A DNA stretch of 64,000 nt from Halothece sp. PCC 7418. GTDB lineage: Bacteria; Cyanobacteriota; Cyanobacteriia; Cyanobacteriales; Rubidibacteraceae. Both the position numbers and the translations under genes were made by a program. The notes beneath the pieces are model-generated. The model saw only the letters and a program-made list of their open reading frames with translations. It was not told the origin of the DNA and did not search any database. Positions within the stretch are counted from its first letter, which is position 1. Every line of letters begins with the position of its first letter. The DNA is taken from contig NC_019779.1 in NCBI RefSeq assembly GCF_000317635.1, forward strand, positions 2,294,001 to 2,358,000, read 5' to 3'. Shown piece by piece: positions 45,238 to 55,433 of the stretch.

Positions 45238-48200
45238 TTACTGATTACTGTCTTCACTCTCTGCGGTTTCGGCGACAGCAACTTCTTCAGGGACAATATC
45301 GGCTCGGGATAACGATTCATAAGTGGGTCGAGAGGGGGTGCGACGACGTTCGCTATCTGCCATTAAATCTACTTCTACATCTTGGCTTCCGCCATCATCT
45401 TCGTTGGTGTCAACGCGGTGAACCGAAATATCTAGACCGAGAGATTGTAATTCTCGCATCAAGACTTTGAAGGATTCTGGGGTGCCAGGTCGCGGAATGG
45501 GTTTCCCTTTCACGATCGCGTTTAGTGCTTCATTACGCCCTTGCATATCGTCTGATTTGACCGTTAACAGTTCCTGCAAGGTATAAGCTGCACCATAAGC
45601 CTCCAAAGCCCAGACTTCCATTTCTCCGAAGCGTTGTCCCCCTTGTTGCGCTTTCCCACCAAGAGGCTGTTGTGTTACTAGGGAGTAAGGACCCGTGGAA
45701 CGGGCGTGGATTTTATCATCAACCAAGTGAACCAGTTTCAGCATATAGGCTTGTCCAACGGTAATCGGGCGATCAAAGGGTTCTCCCGTTCGTCCGTCGT
45801 AAAGTTGGATTTTCCCAGGATGATTCTCGTTAAAGATCCAGTCTTTACCAGGACGGTTTGCTGCTTCTTTCAGTTTGGCATCCACACTATCCCGCGAAGC
45901 CTGTTCCCCATACATTTCATCAAAGGGTGTGAGCTTAAAGCGAGCATTAAGGTTTTCACCTGCCCAGCCTAAAAGACATTCAAACACCTGTCCCACGTTC
46001 ATCCGTGACGGCACACCGAGGGGGTTTAACGCCACATCAATGGGACGACCATCGGGGAGATAGGGCATATCTTCCACAGGGAGGATGCGAGAAATAATCC
46101 CTTTATTGCCATGTCGTCCAGCCATCTTATCGCCCACTTGGATTTTCCGTTTTTGGGCAACGTAGCAGCGAACGACCATATTTGCGCCAGGGGGTAATTC
46201 GTCTCCTTGTTCCCGAGTAAAGACACGAACATCGACAATACGACCTTTTTCACCGTTGGGGACGCGCAAGGAGTTATCCCGAACATCACGGGCTTTTTCC
46301 CCGAAAATGGCGCGGAGGAGTTTTTCTTCTGGAGGCTGGTCCGATTCCCCTTTTGGCGTTACCTTACCAACGAGAATATCTCCTGCTTCCACCCAAGCGC
46401 CAATACGGATAATGCCCCGTTCATCCAGTTGTCGGAGAGCATCTTCTCCCACGTTGGGAATCTCGCGAGTAATTTCTTCAGGCCCAAGTTTAGTTTGACG
46501 GGCTTCAATTTCGTATTTTTCAACGTGGATACTGGTGTAAACGTCATCTTGCACCAGACGTTCACTGATTAAAATCGCATCTTCGTAGTTGTAGCCTTCC
46601 CAAGGCATATAAGCGATGAGAACGTTTTGACCGAGGGCAATCTCTCCTCCTTCGGTTGCTGAACCATCGGCTAATACCTGACCTGGAACCACGTCTTCTC
46701 CTGCAAAGACGAGGGGGCGTTGATTTAAGCAAGTATCTTGGTTAGACCGTTGATATTTTTGCAGGGGATATTCAATAATTTGCGGTTTTTGTTCTTCCTC
46801 AGCCGTTGCATCTCCTTCCAGTTGCGGTTGTTCACGATTACTCACTTTGACACGAACCACTGTTGCATCCACATAATGAACTGTGCCGTAAGTCCGAGAG
46901 ACCACAACCATTCCTGAGTCACGAGCAGCTTGGGCTTCGAGACCCGTTCCCACTAAAGACCGTTCGGGACGCAGTAAGGGAACGGCTTGACGCTGCATAT
47001 TGGACCCCATGAGGGCGCGGTTTGCGTCGTCGTGTTCTAAGAAGGGAATGAGAGAGGTTGCCACTGAGACAATCTGCAAGGGAGAAATGGCAACATAATC
47101 CACTTCTTTCGGGCTGGTGGTGGTAAATTCTTGACGGTAACGGACGGCAACGGTATGACCCAAGATATTTCCTTCTTCGTCGGTGGCAATATCCCCAGGG
47201 GCAACTCGCTTATCATCTTCTTCGTCTGCTGTCAAGTAAACGGGAGCGCGATCGCGCAACACTCGACCGTCTTCAACGGGATAATAAGGGGTAGCAATAA
47301 AGCCAAAGTCATTCACCCGCGCACAGGTTGCCAAAGACCCAATTAACCCTGCATTGGGGCCTTCTGGAGTCTCTACTGGACAAATCCGCCCATAGTGAGA
47401 GGGATGAATATCTCGCACGGCAAAGCCCGCCCGTTCTCGGGTTAAACCACCCGGTCCCAAGGCACTAATCCGCCGTTTGTGCGTTAACTCAGCTAAGGGA
47501 TTGGTTTGATCCATAAACTGAGATAACTGAGACGAACCAAAGAACTCTTTAATTGCAGCGACCAAGGGCTTCGGATTCACCAGAGACGTTGGCGTTAAGG
47601 ACTCTGCTTCCGACACGGTCATCCGTTCCCGAATAATTCGTTCTAAGCGATTTAAACCAACCCGCACTTGATTCTGGAGGAGTTCCCCAACCGAACGCAC
47701 CCGACGATTTCCCAAGTGATCAATGTCGTCAGTTGTCCCCAGATCAAATTCAAGGTTGACCAGATAATCAACCGCAGCTAGAATATCCTGCGGGGTCAAA
47801 ACCCGTACTGTTTCGGGTGTACTTAAATTAAGTTTCCGATTGAGTTTATGACGACCGACTCGCCCTAAATCATACCGTTTCGGATCAAAGAACCGAGAAT
47901 CTAACAGTTGTTGTCCTCCCGCAACCGTCGGCGGTTCACCTGGACGCAGTTTCCGATACAGTTCTAAGAGGGCTTCTTCTTCGCTGGGATTCCCTTCTTT
48001 ATCTAAGGTTTTTTGATAGTAGTCGGGATGGCGCAAGCCGTCATTAATTTCGTTATCTTGTAAACCAATCGCTTTTAATAAGACTTGTGCACTCAGTTTA
48101 CGGGTTTTGTCGATGCGAACCCAAACCAAGTCATTTTTATCGGTTTCAAATTTTAACCACGCCCCACGGTTGGGAATCAGAGAAGCGGAATAAGTCCGAC

Positions 48201-48618
48201 GGTTATTCTTATCGGTTTCGGGTTTATAGTAAACCCCAGGGGAACGAACGATTTGGTTAACAATCACCCGTTCTGCCCCATTAATAATAAATGTTCCCCG
48301 TTCTGTCATCAGGGGTAACTCACCAATAAAGACTTCTTGTTCTTTAATTTCCCCGGTTTCTTTGTTGATCAGGCGAGTGGGAACATACATTTGCACAGAA
48401 TAGCTACTGTCCCGCCGTTTGGCTTCATCAACATCGTATTTTGGCTGTTTCAGACGGAAGTTTTCGCCAATAAAGCGGAGTTCAAGTTTTCCCGTATAGT
48501 CAGAAATGGGAGAGAAGCTATCTAACTCTTCAATTAAGCCCTTTTCTAAAAACCAACGGAAGCTGGCGCGTTGAATCTCAATTAAGTCGGGTAGCAGATT
48601 GGTGGCTAGATTACTCAT
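45238..48618 (-). CDS. rpoB: RNA polymerase subunit beta
   Basis: A 1126-aa beta subunit. Conserved stretches: [20 protein letters not shown] (rifampicin region), [46 protein letters not shown] and [20 protein letters not shown]. Length matches cyanobacterial RpoB. The C-terminal acidic tail ends in SNQ, with the last codons and stop written in TCACTGATTACTG heptamers. It is the first gene of rpoB-rpoC1-rpoC2. Confidence 0.98.
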   Translation of the reverse strand: MSNLATNLLPDLIEIQRASFRWFLEKGLIEELDSFSPISDYTGKLELRFIGENFRLKQPKYDVDEAKRRDSSYSVQMYVPTRLINKETGEIKEQEVFIGELPLMTERGTFIINGAERVIVNQIVRSPGVYYKPETDKNNRRTYSASLIPNRGAWLKFETDKNDLVWVRIDKTRKLSAQVLLKAIGLQDNEINDGLRHPDYYQKTLDKEGNPSEEEALLELYRKLRPGEPPTVAGGQQLLDSRFFDPKRYDLGRVGRHKLNRKLNLSTPETVRVLTPQDILAAVDYLVNLEFDLGTTDDIDHLGNRRVRSVGELLQNQVRVGLNRLERIIRERMTVSEAESLTPTSLVNPKPLVAAIKEFFGSSQLSQFMDQTNPLAELTHKRRISALGPGGLTRERAGFAVRDIHPSHYGRICPVETPEGPNAGLIGSLATCARVNDFGFIATPYYPVEDGRVLRDRAPVYLTADEEDDKRVAPGDIATDEEGNILGHTVAVRYRQEFTTTSPKEVDYVAISPLQIVSVATSLIPFLEHDDANRALMGSNMQRQAVPLLRPERSLVGTGLEAQAARDSGMVVVSRTYGTVHYVDATVVRVKVSNREQPQLEGDATAEEEQKPQIIEYPLQKYQRSNQDTCLNQRPLVFAGEDVVPGQVLADGSATEGGEIALGQNVLIAYMPWEGYNYEDAILISERLVQDDVYTSIHVEKYEIEARQTKLGPEEITREIPNVGEDALRQLDERGIIRIGAWVEAGDILVGKVTPKGESDQPPEEKLLRAIFGEKARDVRDNSLRVPNGEKGRIVDVRVFTREQGDELPPGANMVVRCYVAQKRKIQVGDKMAGRHGNKGIISRILPVEDMPYLPDGRPIDVALNPLGVPSRMNVGQVFECLLGWAGENLNARFKLTPFDEMYGEQASRDSVDAKLKEAANRPGKDWIFNENHPGKIQLYDGRTGEPFDRPITVGQAYMLKLVHLVDDKIHARSTGPYSLVTQQPLGGKAQQGGQRFGEMEVWALEAYGAAYTLQELLTVKSDDMQGRNEALNAIVKGKPIPRPGTPESFKVLMRELQSLGLDISVHRVDTNEDDGGSQDVEVDLMADSERRRTPSRPTYESLSRADIVPEEVAVAETAESEDSNQ

Positions 48619-48661
48619 TCTTTGTTCTTTATGATTTGTTCTTTGTTCTTTGTTATTTGTT
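48619..48661. repeat. TTTGTTC heptamer run in the rpoB leader
   Basis: Tandem TTTGTTC/TTTGTTA heptamers immediately upstream of the rpoB ATG, covering the ribosome-binding region. On the coding strand this reads as AACAAAG/AACAAAT units, leaving only an A-rich site before the start. Confidence 0.75.
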
Positions 48662-48713
48662 GAGGACCAAATAACTAGTGACGATTAGCCAATAACAATT
48701 GTCCAGTGGCTTC

Positions 48714-49499
48714 TTAGGGAAGACTGGGGAGGGAAAATAGTTGACGGGCGTTTTCGGTGGTCGTTTCGGCTAAGGTTTCTAAAGAGACATTTCTCAATTC
48801 AGCAACCCTTTCCGCGACATAACGAACATAACTGGGTTCATTCCGTTTTCCGCGTTTGGGAACTGGCGCAAGAAAAGGACAGTCTGTTTCTACTAGCAGC
48901 CGATCTTCAGGAACAATTTTTGCGGATGCGTGAACTTGCTTGGCATTCTTAAACGTCACCAAGCCACTGAAGCTGATGTAAAATCCGAGATCAAGACATT
49001 GCTGGGTTTCTTCGGGAGTTCCCGCCCAGCAGTGCATAACCCCTTTTACTGCCCCGTTTTCCTGTTGAAATTGGCGCACCAAATCAACGAGGTCTGAGGC
49101 AGCATCACGACAGTGGATGATCACAGGTTTATTGAGCCGTTGCGCGATCGCGAGTTGCTCCCAAAAGGCAGTTTTCTGTTGGGTGACATTTTCTGCTTTA
49201 TAAAAATCTAACCCTGTTTCCCCAATGGCAACCACTCGGGAATCGGACTGAGCTAGTTTTTCGGTTTCAGCAGCCAGTTCTGGAGTCCAGCTTTGGGCTT
49301 CTAGGGGATGTAACCCGACCGCAAAGGCAACTTCAGGAAACTGATCCGCGATCGCGCTGATTTGTTGAAATTCTTGCGGTTCAACACAAGAATGAACCAG
49401 TTGGACGACCCCTTTTTCTTGCCAACGGGCTTTCAATTCTGCCAATTCAGCTTCAAAAACATCAAAGTTGATGTGAACATGGGTATCAATTAGCTGCAT
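48714..49499 (-). CDS. TatD-family metal-dependent hydrolase
   Basis: 261 aa. TatD-type deoxyribonuclease/amidohydrolase with IDTHVHIN (metal-binding H-x-H), [39 protein letters not shown] and [11 protein letters not shown]. The frame extends two codons upstream to a TTG, but ATG at 49499 (MQLIDTHVH) is the usual start. It lies upstream of rpoB on the same strand. Confidence 0.93.
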   Translation of the reverse strand: MQLIDTHVHINFDVFEAELAELKARWQEKGVVQLVHSCVEPQEFQQISAIADQFPEVAFAVGLHPLEAQSWTPELAAETEKLAQSDSRVVAIGETGLDFYKAENVTQQKTAFWEQLAIAQRLNKPVIIHCRDAASDLVDLVRQFQQENGAVKGVMHCWAGTPEETQQCLDLGFYISFSGLVTFKNAKQVHASAKIVPEDRLLVETDCPFLAPVPKRGKRNEPSYVRYVAERVAELRNVSLETLAETTTENARQLFSLPSLP

Positions 49500-49642
49500 T
49501 ACCAATCCTGCTGCTTAACCTTATTGACGAATGGTCAGAATTGACACAATTTATTTTAACACTGTGCAACATCTGACTTATTTCCATGACTACTCTCTTC
49601 AGTTTTTACCGAGTTTCCATCTCCCTTACAGGAGATTTTTAA

Positions 49643-49933
49643 TCAAGCGGTAGTCACTTTTTTGAGGGCTTTGGCTAAGCGAGCTTTTTTTCTCGCCCCA
49701 TTATTTTGATGCAGGGCTTTCACTTTGACCGCTTTATCAATTTTGCTGTAAGCTGCTGACATGGCTTGCTGAACCGCCTGTTCATTTTCGGAACTGGGGT
49801 TGCTTGCATACTCATCAACAGCTGCAAAGTATTTTTTCATCAAGGTTTTCACCGCTGATTGATAGGACTTATTCTGGAGACGGTTGCGTTCTGCGATTTG
49901 AATACGCTTCTTTGCGGATTTAATATTTGCCAC
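49643..49933 (-). CDS. rpsT: 30S ribosomal protein S20
   Basis: A 96-aa basic protein that binds 16S r[27 protein letters not shown] at the N-terminus and [18 protein letters not shown] at the C-terminus are diagnostic. It precedes tatD and the rpoBC operon, as in other cyanobacteria. Confidence 0.98.
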   Translation of the reverse strand: MANIKSAKKRIQIAERNRLQNKSYQSAVKTLMKKYFAAVDEYASNPSSENEQAVQQAMSAAYSKIDKAVKVKALHQNNGARKKARLAKALKKVTTA

Positions 49934-50010
49934 GGTTATCCTTCAAAGAATAAATAATTTAACTGGTTGATCTATAACCCGCTCTCTTGCCACCGCAAGC
50001 TAACGGAACT

Positions 50011-50016
50011 ATTATA
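50011..50016 (-). promoter_or_regulatory. Possible rpsT -10 box
   Basis: The minus strand reads TATAAT here, 78 bp before the rpsT ATG. The -35 region at normal spacing (CAATTT) is poor, so only the -10 is convincing. The rest of the 360-bp gap to hisD holds no recognisable RNA or repeat. Confidence 0.4.
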
Positions 50017-50293
50017 GTAACACACTTTGTCCAAAATTGTTGTAAACTGAAGAGAATTGTTAAAAAACTGAGTTAGGTCTTACACTTCAGAATATAACAT
50101 CTCCTTTCTTGTTTTGGGAAGATTCAGAAAAATTCAGGTTAAGCTAGAAAAGAAAAGCTGGGCAATTTAAACCATACCATTGTTTCATCGCATCTCCCAG
50201 CCCCTGTAACCTGACAAAAACAGATCACTTTTGCTCATAGTTCAGGGTCGGACGATAAACGAGGGTAGTCGCTTAGAGGGGTATTTTGGCTCC

Positions 50294-51595
50294 ATGCTGC
50301 GGATCATCAATCAAGTCGCGGAAGCAACAACAGAACTTCAGAGAATTTCTCGCCGAACTCACGATCAACAAATCGCGGGGAAAGAAGAGGCGGTGCAAGA
50401 AATTATTCAAACGGTGAGGAAAAAAGGGGATCAAGCCCTGCTTGATTACACGGCAAAATTTGATCAGCTGACCTTAACGGTTGATCAATTACGGGTGAGT
50501 GGATCAGAACTGGATGCTGCTTATCAGCAAGTATCTAAGGAACTCATTGACGCGATCGCGCTGGCAAGACAACAAATTGAAGCCTTTCATCGTCAACGAA
50601 CCCCGAAATCTTGGGTCGAATTTGGCAATCAAACCGTCTTAGGTAAACGTTATACCCCTGTTGATCGCGCAGGGTTATATGTTCCAGGCGGACGAGCAGC
50701 TTATCCTAGTACAGTCTTGATGAATGCGGTTCCGGCAAAAGTAGCAGGTGTCGAGCGACGGGTGATGGTAACACCCCCGGGTGCTGACGGTAAAATTACT
50801 CCTGCGGTATTAGTTGCAGCACAAGAGGCTGGAATTGAAGAGATTTATCGGATCGGAGGGGCGCACGCGATCGCAGCCTTAGCCTATGGAACAGAAAGGA
50901 TTCCAGAAGTGGATGTGATTACAGGGCCAGGCAATCTCTATGTCACTCTTGCGAAAAAGATGGTTTATGGCACAGTGGGCATTGATTCTCTGGCGGGTCC
51001 CTCGGAAGTGTTGGTGATTGCGGATCAGAATGCAAATCCAGTTTACGTTGCTGCTGATTTGTTAGCCCAAGCCGAACATGATCCGATGGCAGCAGCAATC
51101 TTGTTAACAACAGAAGAGAAACTCGCACAGCAAGTGCAGGAGGAAGTGCAAAAACAATTAGCCGATCATCCTCGTCGCACTTTAACAGAAAAATCGATCG
51201 CGAATTATGGTGTGGTCATTATTGTTAACTCCCTTAAGGAAGCAGCAGAATTATCTAATATTTTCGCCCCCGAACATTTAGAGTTAGAAGTGGAAGACCC
51301 CTGGGAAATGTTGCATCTGATCCGCCATGCAGGGGCGATTTTTATGGGACATTCGACTCCAGAAGCGGTAGGGGATTATCTCGCCGGTCCCAATCATACC
51401 TTACCCACGTCTGGGGCTGCTCGTTATGCGTCTGCGTTGGGGGTAGAAACGTTTATGAAGCATTCCAGCTTAATTGAATATTCCCAGACTGCTTTAGATC
51501 ATGTTTCCCAAGCCATTCAAACCTTAGCGGAAGCAGAAGGATTGCATTCTCACAGTGAATCCGTCCGTTTACGCAGGGAAAACAATCAAGAGTAA
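50294..51595 (+). CDS. hisD: Histidinol dehydrogenase
   Basis: 433 aa from ATG 50294 (MLRIINQ). A TTG start 63 bp upstream lengthens the frame but has no homology-like content. It oxidises histidinol to histidine in two NAD-dependent steps. Motifs: VPGGRAAYPSTVLMN, VITGPGNLYVTLAKK, GIDSLAGPSEVLVIAD, DLLAQAEHDPMAAA with the zinc ligands, and the catalytic APEHLEL and GPNHTLPTSG. Single his gene. Confidence 0.96.
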   Translation: MLRIINQVAEATTELQRISRRTHDQQIAGKEEAVQEIIQTVRKKGDQALLDYTAKFDQLTLTVDQLRVSGSELDAAYQQVSKELIDAIALARQQIEAFHRQRTPKSWVEFGNQTVLGKRYTPVDRAGLYVPGGRAAYPSTVLMNAVPAKVAGVERRVMVTPPGADGKITPAVLVAAQEAGIEEIYRIGGAHAIAALAYGTERIPEVDVITGPGNLYVTLAKKMVYGTVGIDSLAGPSEVLVIADQNANPVYVAADLLAQAEHDPMAAAILLTTEEKLAQQVQEEVQKQLADHPRRTLTEKSIANYGVVIIVNSLKEAAELSNIFAPEHLELEVEDPWEMLHLIRHAGAIFMGHSTPEAVGDYLAGPNHTLPTSGAARYASALGVETFMKHSSLIEYSQTALDHVSQAIQTLAEAEGLHSHSESVRLRRENNQE

Positions 51596-51632
51596 TGAGG
51601 CTGACCAACGGTCACGCGCAGACGCCTTCCGT

Positions 51633-51914
51633 GAAAGTTACACCTCTTGTAGCTCATTTTTAGATAATGATTACTTGCCAGTGTTCGGCGGTGAAAAACC
51701 TGCCAACTGGAAAGCATCAGGAAAAAGAGTGAAAAGAGGACTATATCAAACTCGTAAGGGTAAGTTCATTAATGCTGATTGTAATGGCGCAGCCAACATA
51801 TTAAGAAAGGTAAGCGCACAGCTAGACTTCGGTCTAGCCGAGGTGCATCGGGAATGTTTGAGTGTTCCCAAGCGATATGATGTTTTCAGTTCGCGCTCAG
51901 AAATCATATCGTAA
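51633..51914 (+). pseudogene. TnpB (IS200/IS605 family) C-terminal remnant
   Basis: The frame reads SYTSCSSFLDNDYLP, FSGKRVKRGLY-like residues (here KASGKRVKRGLYQ), and INADCNGAANILRKV. The last is the RuvC-III end of TnpB/IS1341-type proteins with its catalytic Asp. All upstream TnpB domains are missing, and the zinc-finger region is lost or altered. It starts just after hisD, and a GACCAACGGTCACGC sequence at 51602 marks the breakpoint. A nonfunctional relic. Confidence 0.8.
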
Positions 51915-52092
51915 ACGCTTCGATTGTGAGATTTAATCTCGCTTCGTAGCAACGTTTGGAATCCACGTTTTTCACGCACGTGGAGAACTCAATCTATGCT
52001 TTAAGCTCATCCCCCTCCTGAAGATCAGGCTTTTTGTTGTAGCTTTTACCCGCTAACATTAGTTAACTGCACCTGTTGAAATCTCGAAATTT
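51915..52092 (+). other. Possible IS605 right-end structures after the TnpB relic
   Basis: A CCACGT / ACGTGG stem with the loop TTTTCACGC (51963-51983) follows the TnpB relic and may be a right-end hairpin. Nothing else coding is seen before rimO. Confidence 0.4.
52016..52036 (+). terminator. Intrinsic terminator before rimO
   Basis: Stem CCTGA / TCAGG with loop AGA, followed by CTTTTTGTT. A short but classical hairpin plus T-tract that would end transcription of hisD and the TnpB remnant. Confidence 0.5.
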
Positions 52093-53412
52093 ATGTCAGA
52101 AAAACCGACCATTGCCATTTCTCATCTGGGCTGTGAAAAAAATCGAATCGATTCCGAACATATGTTAGGCTTGCTCGCCCAAGCAGGCTATGCCGTGGAC
52201 AATAATGAAGACACCGCAGACTATGTGATTGTTAATACTTGTAGTTTTATTGAAGCTGCACGGGAAGAGTCTGTCCGCACCTTAGTTGAGTTAGCTGAAG
52301 CGGATAAGAAAATTCTGATTACGGGCTGTTTAGCGCAACATTTCCAAGAAGAGTTATTAGAAGAAATCCCTGAAGCCGTTGCTGTGGTGGGAACGGGGGA
52401 TTATGGCAAAATTGTGGATGTGATTGAGCGCGTGGAAGACGGGAAACGAGTCAAAGAAATTACGTCTGAACCGACTTATATTGCCGATGAAACCGTCCCT
52501 CGCTATCGCACCACCAGTGAAGCAGTTGCTTACCTGCGAGTGGCTGAGGGTTGCGATTATGCTTGTGCTTTTTGTATTATCCCGCATTTACGAGGAAAGC
52601 AGCGATCGCGCTCGATTGAATCGATTGTAAATGAAGCCCATAGCTTAGCGGAACAAGGGGTGAAAGAATTAGTTTTAATCTCTCAAATCACCACGAACTA
52701 TGGAGTGGATCTGTATGGTGAACCGAAGTTAGCAGAATTATTGCGGGCGTTAGGAGAAGTAGATGTCCCTTGGATCCGAATGCACTATGCTTATCCCACG
52801 GGACTCACGCCAAAAGTGATTCAAGCGATTCAAGACACGCCGAATGTTTTACCCTATCTTGATTTACCGCTACAGCACTCCCATCCTGAGATTTTACGGG
52901 CAATGAATCGTCCTTGGCAAGGGCGCGTGAATGATGGGATTATTCGTCGGATTAAAGAAGAATTACCCGATGCCGTGTTACGCACCACATTTATTGTTGG
53001 TTTTCCTGGAGAAACGGAAGATCAGTTTCAACATTTGTGTGACTTTGTGCAGCGTCATGAGTTTGACTTGATGGGGGCGTTTACGTTTTCTCCTGAAGAG
53101 GGAACTGCAGCATATAATTTGAGCGATCAATTGCCACAGGAGATTATGGAAGAACGGCGCGATCGGTTGATGAGTCTGCAACAGCCCATTGCAGCCCGAA
53201 AAAATCAAGCCTGTGTTGGTCAAACCGTTGATGTTTTAGTGGAACAAGGGAAACCGAATGCGGGGGAATTTATCGGACGTTCAGCGCGATTTGCCCCCGA
53301 TGTGGATGGCTTAGTCTATCTGCAAGGAAAAGCCAGCCTCGGCAATATGGTCAAGGCGAAAATTTCTCATGCTGATGTTTACGACTTATACGGGGAAATT
53401 ATTTCTGATTGA
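52093..53412 (+). CDS. rimO: Ribosomal protein S12 methylthiotransferase
   Basis: A 439-aa radical-SAM enzyme that methylthiolates the conserved Asp of ribosomal protein S12. N-terminal cluster-binding domain with [27 protein letters not shown] and ITGCLAQ. Radical-SAM CDYACAFC motif (CX3CX2C) near residue 154, [12 protein letters not shown], and a C-terminal TRAM domain. The NRIDSE motif distinguishes RimO from MiaB. Complete. Confidence 0.96.
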   Translation: MSEKPTIAISHLGCEKNRIDSEHMLGLLAQAGYAVDNNEDTADYVIVNTCSFIEAAREESVRTLVELAEADKKILITGCLAQHFQEELLEEIPEAVAVVGTGDYGKIVDVIERVEDGKRVKEITSEPTYIADETVPRYRTTSEAVAYLRVAEGCDYACAFCIIPHLRGKQRSRSIESIVNEAHSLAEQGVKELVLISQITTNYGVDLYGEPKLAELLRALGEVDVPWIRMHYAYPTGLTPKVIQAIQDTPNVLPYLDLPLQHSHPEILRAMNRPWQGRVNDGIIRRIKEELPDAVLRTTFIVGFPGETEDQFQHLCDFVQRHEFDLMGAFTFSPEEGTAAYNLSDQLPQEIMEERRDRLMSLQQPIAARKNQACVGQTVDVLVEQGKPNAGEFIGRSARFAPDVDGLVYLQGKASLGNMVKAKISHADVYDLYGEIISD

Positions 53413-53421
53413 AATGAACTG

Positions 53422-53446
53422 GGAGAGGTTCCATGGAACGTCTCTC
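53422..53446. repeat. GTTCCATGGAAC palindromic repeat between rimO and psb28
   Basis: GGAGAGG TTCCATGGAA CGTCTCTCC, the second copy of the palindrome found in the rpoB-rpoC1 gap (45194). It lies between the convergent rimO and Psb28-like genes, where it could act as a terminator hairpin. Confidence 0.75.
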
Positions 53447-53450
53447 CTGA

Positions 53451-53822
53451 TTACTGTTTATCCTGATACGCCATGCCATTGGCTTGGGCATAGCGTTCCA
53501 TAAACCGCATAAAGCGATCCCAATGATCGTCTTGGTCAATGGCAAAGGTACATTCAACCCGTTGTAAATCGTCGCCTTCGGGTCCACCATAGATAAAGCG
53601 GAGAGAATCGGGTTCAACGGAAATTGTTCCTTCGGAATCTTTTAAATTGAGTGCTTTAGAAAAGCGTTGACGAAAACTATTAAATCGTTCTAGGGCTTCT
53701 AGCTGTTCAAAAATTATTAGAACATTACGGATTCCTGTGGATTTTGCTTGACGTAAACGAACGTCACTGATTTCTTCAGGAATGCCTTCAAAAAATTCGA
53801 CAGTGGGAATAGATGCAGACAT
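53451..53822 (-). CDS. Photosystem II assembly protein, Psb28 family
   Basis: 123 aa. The Psb28 family binds PSII assembly intermediates on the cytoplasmic side of the thylakoid. The N-terminal VEFFEGIPEEISDVRLRQAKS matches the family's FxxGIxE...DVRL. The C-terminal HWDRFMRFMERYAQANGMAY is nearly the family hallmark WDRFMRFMERYAE. The less conserved middle suggests the second paralogue (Psb28-2) rather than Psb28-1. Which one it is remains open. Confidence 0.88.
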   Translation of the reverse strand: MSASIPTVEFFEGIPEEISDVRLRQAKSTGIRNVLIIFEQLEALERFNSFRQRFSKALNLKDSEGTISVEPDSLRFIYGGPEGDDLQRVECTFAIDQDDHWDRFMRFMERYAQANGMAYQDKQ

Positions 53823-53943
53823 AATACATGATGTAGCGGTTGTCCCGCTTGTGGGGTAACAGTGTCAACTTGGTTATTTGTTCTGAAATAACTTCTCTTC
53901 TCAAGAACAAATAATTAATCATTGATGATCAGTTACTTGTTAA

Positions 53944-54020
53944 ACGTTGTCAAAGATTACGCCTTCCTAAACGGAAAGCGCCTGTCCTCACGCTTTGCAA
54001 GGCGTGACCGTTGGTCAGAA
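53944..54020. repeat. Element with GCGTGACCGTTGGTCAG
   Basis: ACGCCTTCCTAAACGGAAAG, then CCTCACGCTTTGCAAGGCGTG and CGTTGGTCAG. The last 17 bp are the reverse complement of CTGACCAACGGTCACGC at 51601-51617, so related ends lie in inverted orientation around rimO. Probably small mobile-element ends. Confidence 0.6.
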
Positions 54021-54065
54021 GAGAACCAACAACGAATAACAAATAACTAATAACAAATTCAGCAA

Positions 54066-54179
54066 TTATTCAGCACTATTACCCTGAATTTTGAGGAGTA
54101 AAAAGCCCCAAGCCAAGCCCACTAAAATTAAAGTGAAGGATAAAACAGCAGCGTTAAAAATGATGGTGTTGGCAGTCAT
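54066..54179 (-). CDS. petM: Cytochrome b6f subunit 7 (PetM)
   Basis: A 37-aa single-helix protein, [20 protein letters not shown] followed by [17 protein letters not shown]. It matches PetM with the conserved FNAA and [13 protein letters not shown]. Small peripheral subunit of the thylakoid cytochrome b6f complex. Its ATG is at 54177-54179. An A+T-rich promoter region is shared with the divergent 2TM gene. Confidence 0.95.
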   Translation of the reverse strand: MTANTIIFNAAVLSFTLILVGLAWGFLLLKIQGNSAE

Positions 54180-54268
54180 AAGTTTCCTTTGTTATGCAAG
54201 TGTGTAATACAACAATCTATTCTTCATCAATGATAATATAGTTCTGTAGGTTCTGGAAATAGTTGCTT

Positions 54269-54529
54269 ATGCCACCGCGTTGGCCCCGTAAACCCACTCG
54301 TGAAGACCCCGCTTATCGCAAACTGGAAGACCGCATCAACTTTGCGGTTCATGTTGCTGTTTTCGCCTTGATTAACTCAGGATCATGGTTCTTTAAACAA
54401 CTGAATCAAGCGGACTGGCAATGGACGACTTGGCTGACGTTAAGCTGGCTTGCTGTTTTAGTATTACATTTTATTTACATTAGCGCGATCGCGGACTACT
54501 CTACCAATCCCAAAAAATCCGATGGCTAA
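54269..54529 (+). CDS. 2TM-domain small membrane protein
   Basis: 86 aa from ATG 54269 (MPPRWPRKP). A TTG two codons upstream extends the frame. Two hydrophobic helices (about residues 27-45 and 54-75), preceded by PAYRKLEDRINFAVHVAVFA, correspond to the widespread 2TM domain. Function unknown. The stop overlaps the start of the DUF3181 gene by 8 bp, indicating translational coupling. Confidence 0.8.
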   Translation: MPPRWPRKPTREDPAYRKLEDRINFAVHVAVFALINSGSWFFKQLNQADWQWTTWLTLSWLAVLVLHFIYISAIADYSTNPKKSDG

Positions 54530-54830
54530 CTCTAACCCCACCCGAGAAATTGAAGCCCTCGCTGCCGAAATTGGCGATAAGATTTATATTGATGTGGCAA
54601 AATGGCATCTGTATCTCTCCGATGCCCATTTACACACAACTGTAGCCGAACAAGTTTATCCCCTGCTAGAAAATAAAAGCCTCAGTGCAGAACAGGTTGA
54701 AGATATTCTCAAACGCATCTCGGTTAAGCTGGGAGGCGGGCGGACACAACTTCCTTTACTTGATCTGCTTCCTCCCAATGCAATGGATGATTTGATGGCG
54801 TTGCTGGAAGAGTATCAAAAGCAGCTTTAG
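54522..54830 (+). CDS. DUF3181-family protein
   Basis: A 102-aa soluble acidic protein conserved in cyanobacteria: REIEALAAEIGDKIYIDVAKWHLYLSDAHLHTTVAEQVYPLL and LPLLDLLPPNAMDDLMALLE. No known function. Overlaps the preceding 2TM gene by 8 bp. The pair is divergent from petM, which is suggestive but not proof of a thylakoid-related role. Confidence 0.85.
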   Translation: MANSNPTREIEALAAEIGDKIYIDVAKWHLYLSDAHLHTTVAEQVYPLLENKSLSAEQVEDILKRISVKLGGGRTQLPLLDLLPPNAMDDLMALLEEYQKQL

Positions 54831-54833
54831 TTT

Positions 54834-55427
54834 TTATGGTTCTGAGGTGAGAACCAGTCCCCGATAGACTTGCTCAATGGGGAAAGTTAGATTAATGCTT
54901 TTGAGTTCTACGGTATCTCCTTCTTGATAATTCAGAATCACCCATTCCCCTGTATTTTTTTTATGATATAAGTCCATTTCGATACGAGTGGAGTTGACTA
55001 ATAAATAGTCTTGTAAAACAGGGTTATTGCGATACAGTCTAAACTTTCCCCCTCTGTCGTATGCTTCTGTACTTTTAGATAACACTTCGACAATCAAGCA
55101 GGGATAGGTAATATATTGGGTTGTCCTTTGATCCCGCTCATCACAAGTGACACTAATATCAGGGTAAGTGTAATCATTACTGCCTGCGATATTAATTCTG
55201 AGATCGGAGTTACCCGTTTCGCAACTACCTCCTTCTAAGTGATTGGAAAATAAAGTAGTCAGTCTAACGGCGATCAAACTATGATTTTTGGTTCCCCCGC
55301 CCATTGCATAAACGTGACCATCGATATATTCATATTTTTCCAGTTGCTTTTCTTCCCAAACAAAATATTCTTCTGGTGTGAACTGCGGGAAATTGTCTTG
55401 TGCTGTAACCATCGTTAAATCACCCAT
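54834..55427 (-). CDS. Uma2-family putative nuclease (DUF820)
   Basis: 197 aa. FTPEEYFVWEEKQLEKYEYIDGHVYAMGGGTKNHS, YTYPDISVTCDERD, YPCLIVEVLSKSTEAYDRGGKF and LQDYLLVNSTR are Uma2 landmarks, including the D/E/K nuclease-like core. A second ATG at 55412 (MVTAQDN) may be the true start. It ends 3 bp from the DUF3181 stop (convergent) and begins 6 bp from the end of the GT2 gene, so it may be co-transcribed with that gene. Confidence 0.88.
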   Translation of the reverse strand: MGDLTMVTAQDNFPQFTPEEYFVWEEKQLEKYEYIDGHVYAMGGGTKNHSLIAVRLTTLFSNHLEGGSCETGNSDLRINIAGSNDYTYPDISVTCDERDQRTTQYITYPCLIVEVLSKSTEAYDRGGKFRLYRNNPVLQDYLLVNSTRIEMDLYHKKNTGEWVILNYQEGDTVELKSINLTFPIEQVYRGLVLTSEP

Positions 55428-55433
55428 TTGGTC

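Noticed and set aside
51555-51914. Intact 119-aa gene overlapping hisD
   Set aside because: The first part is only the shifted end of hisD; the conserved part is a TnpB C-terminal remnant.
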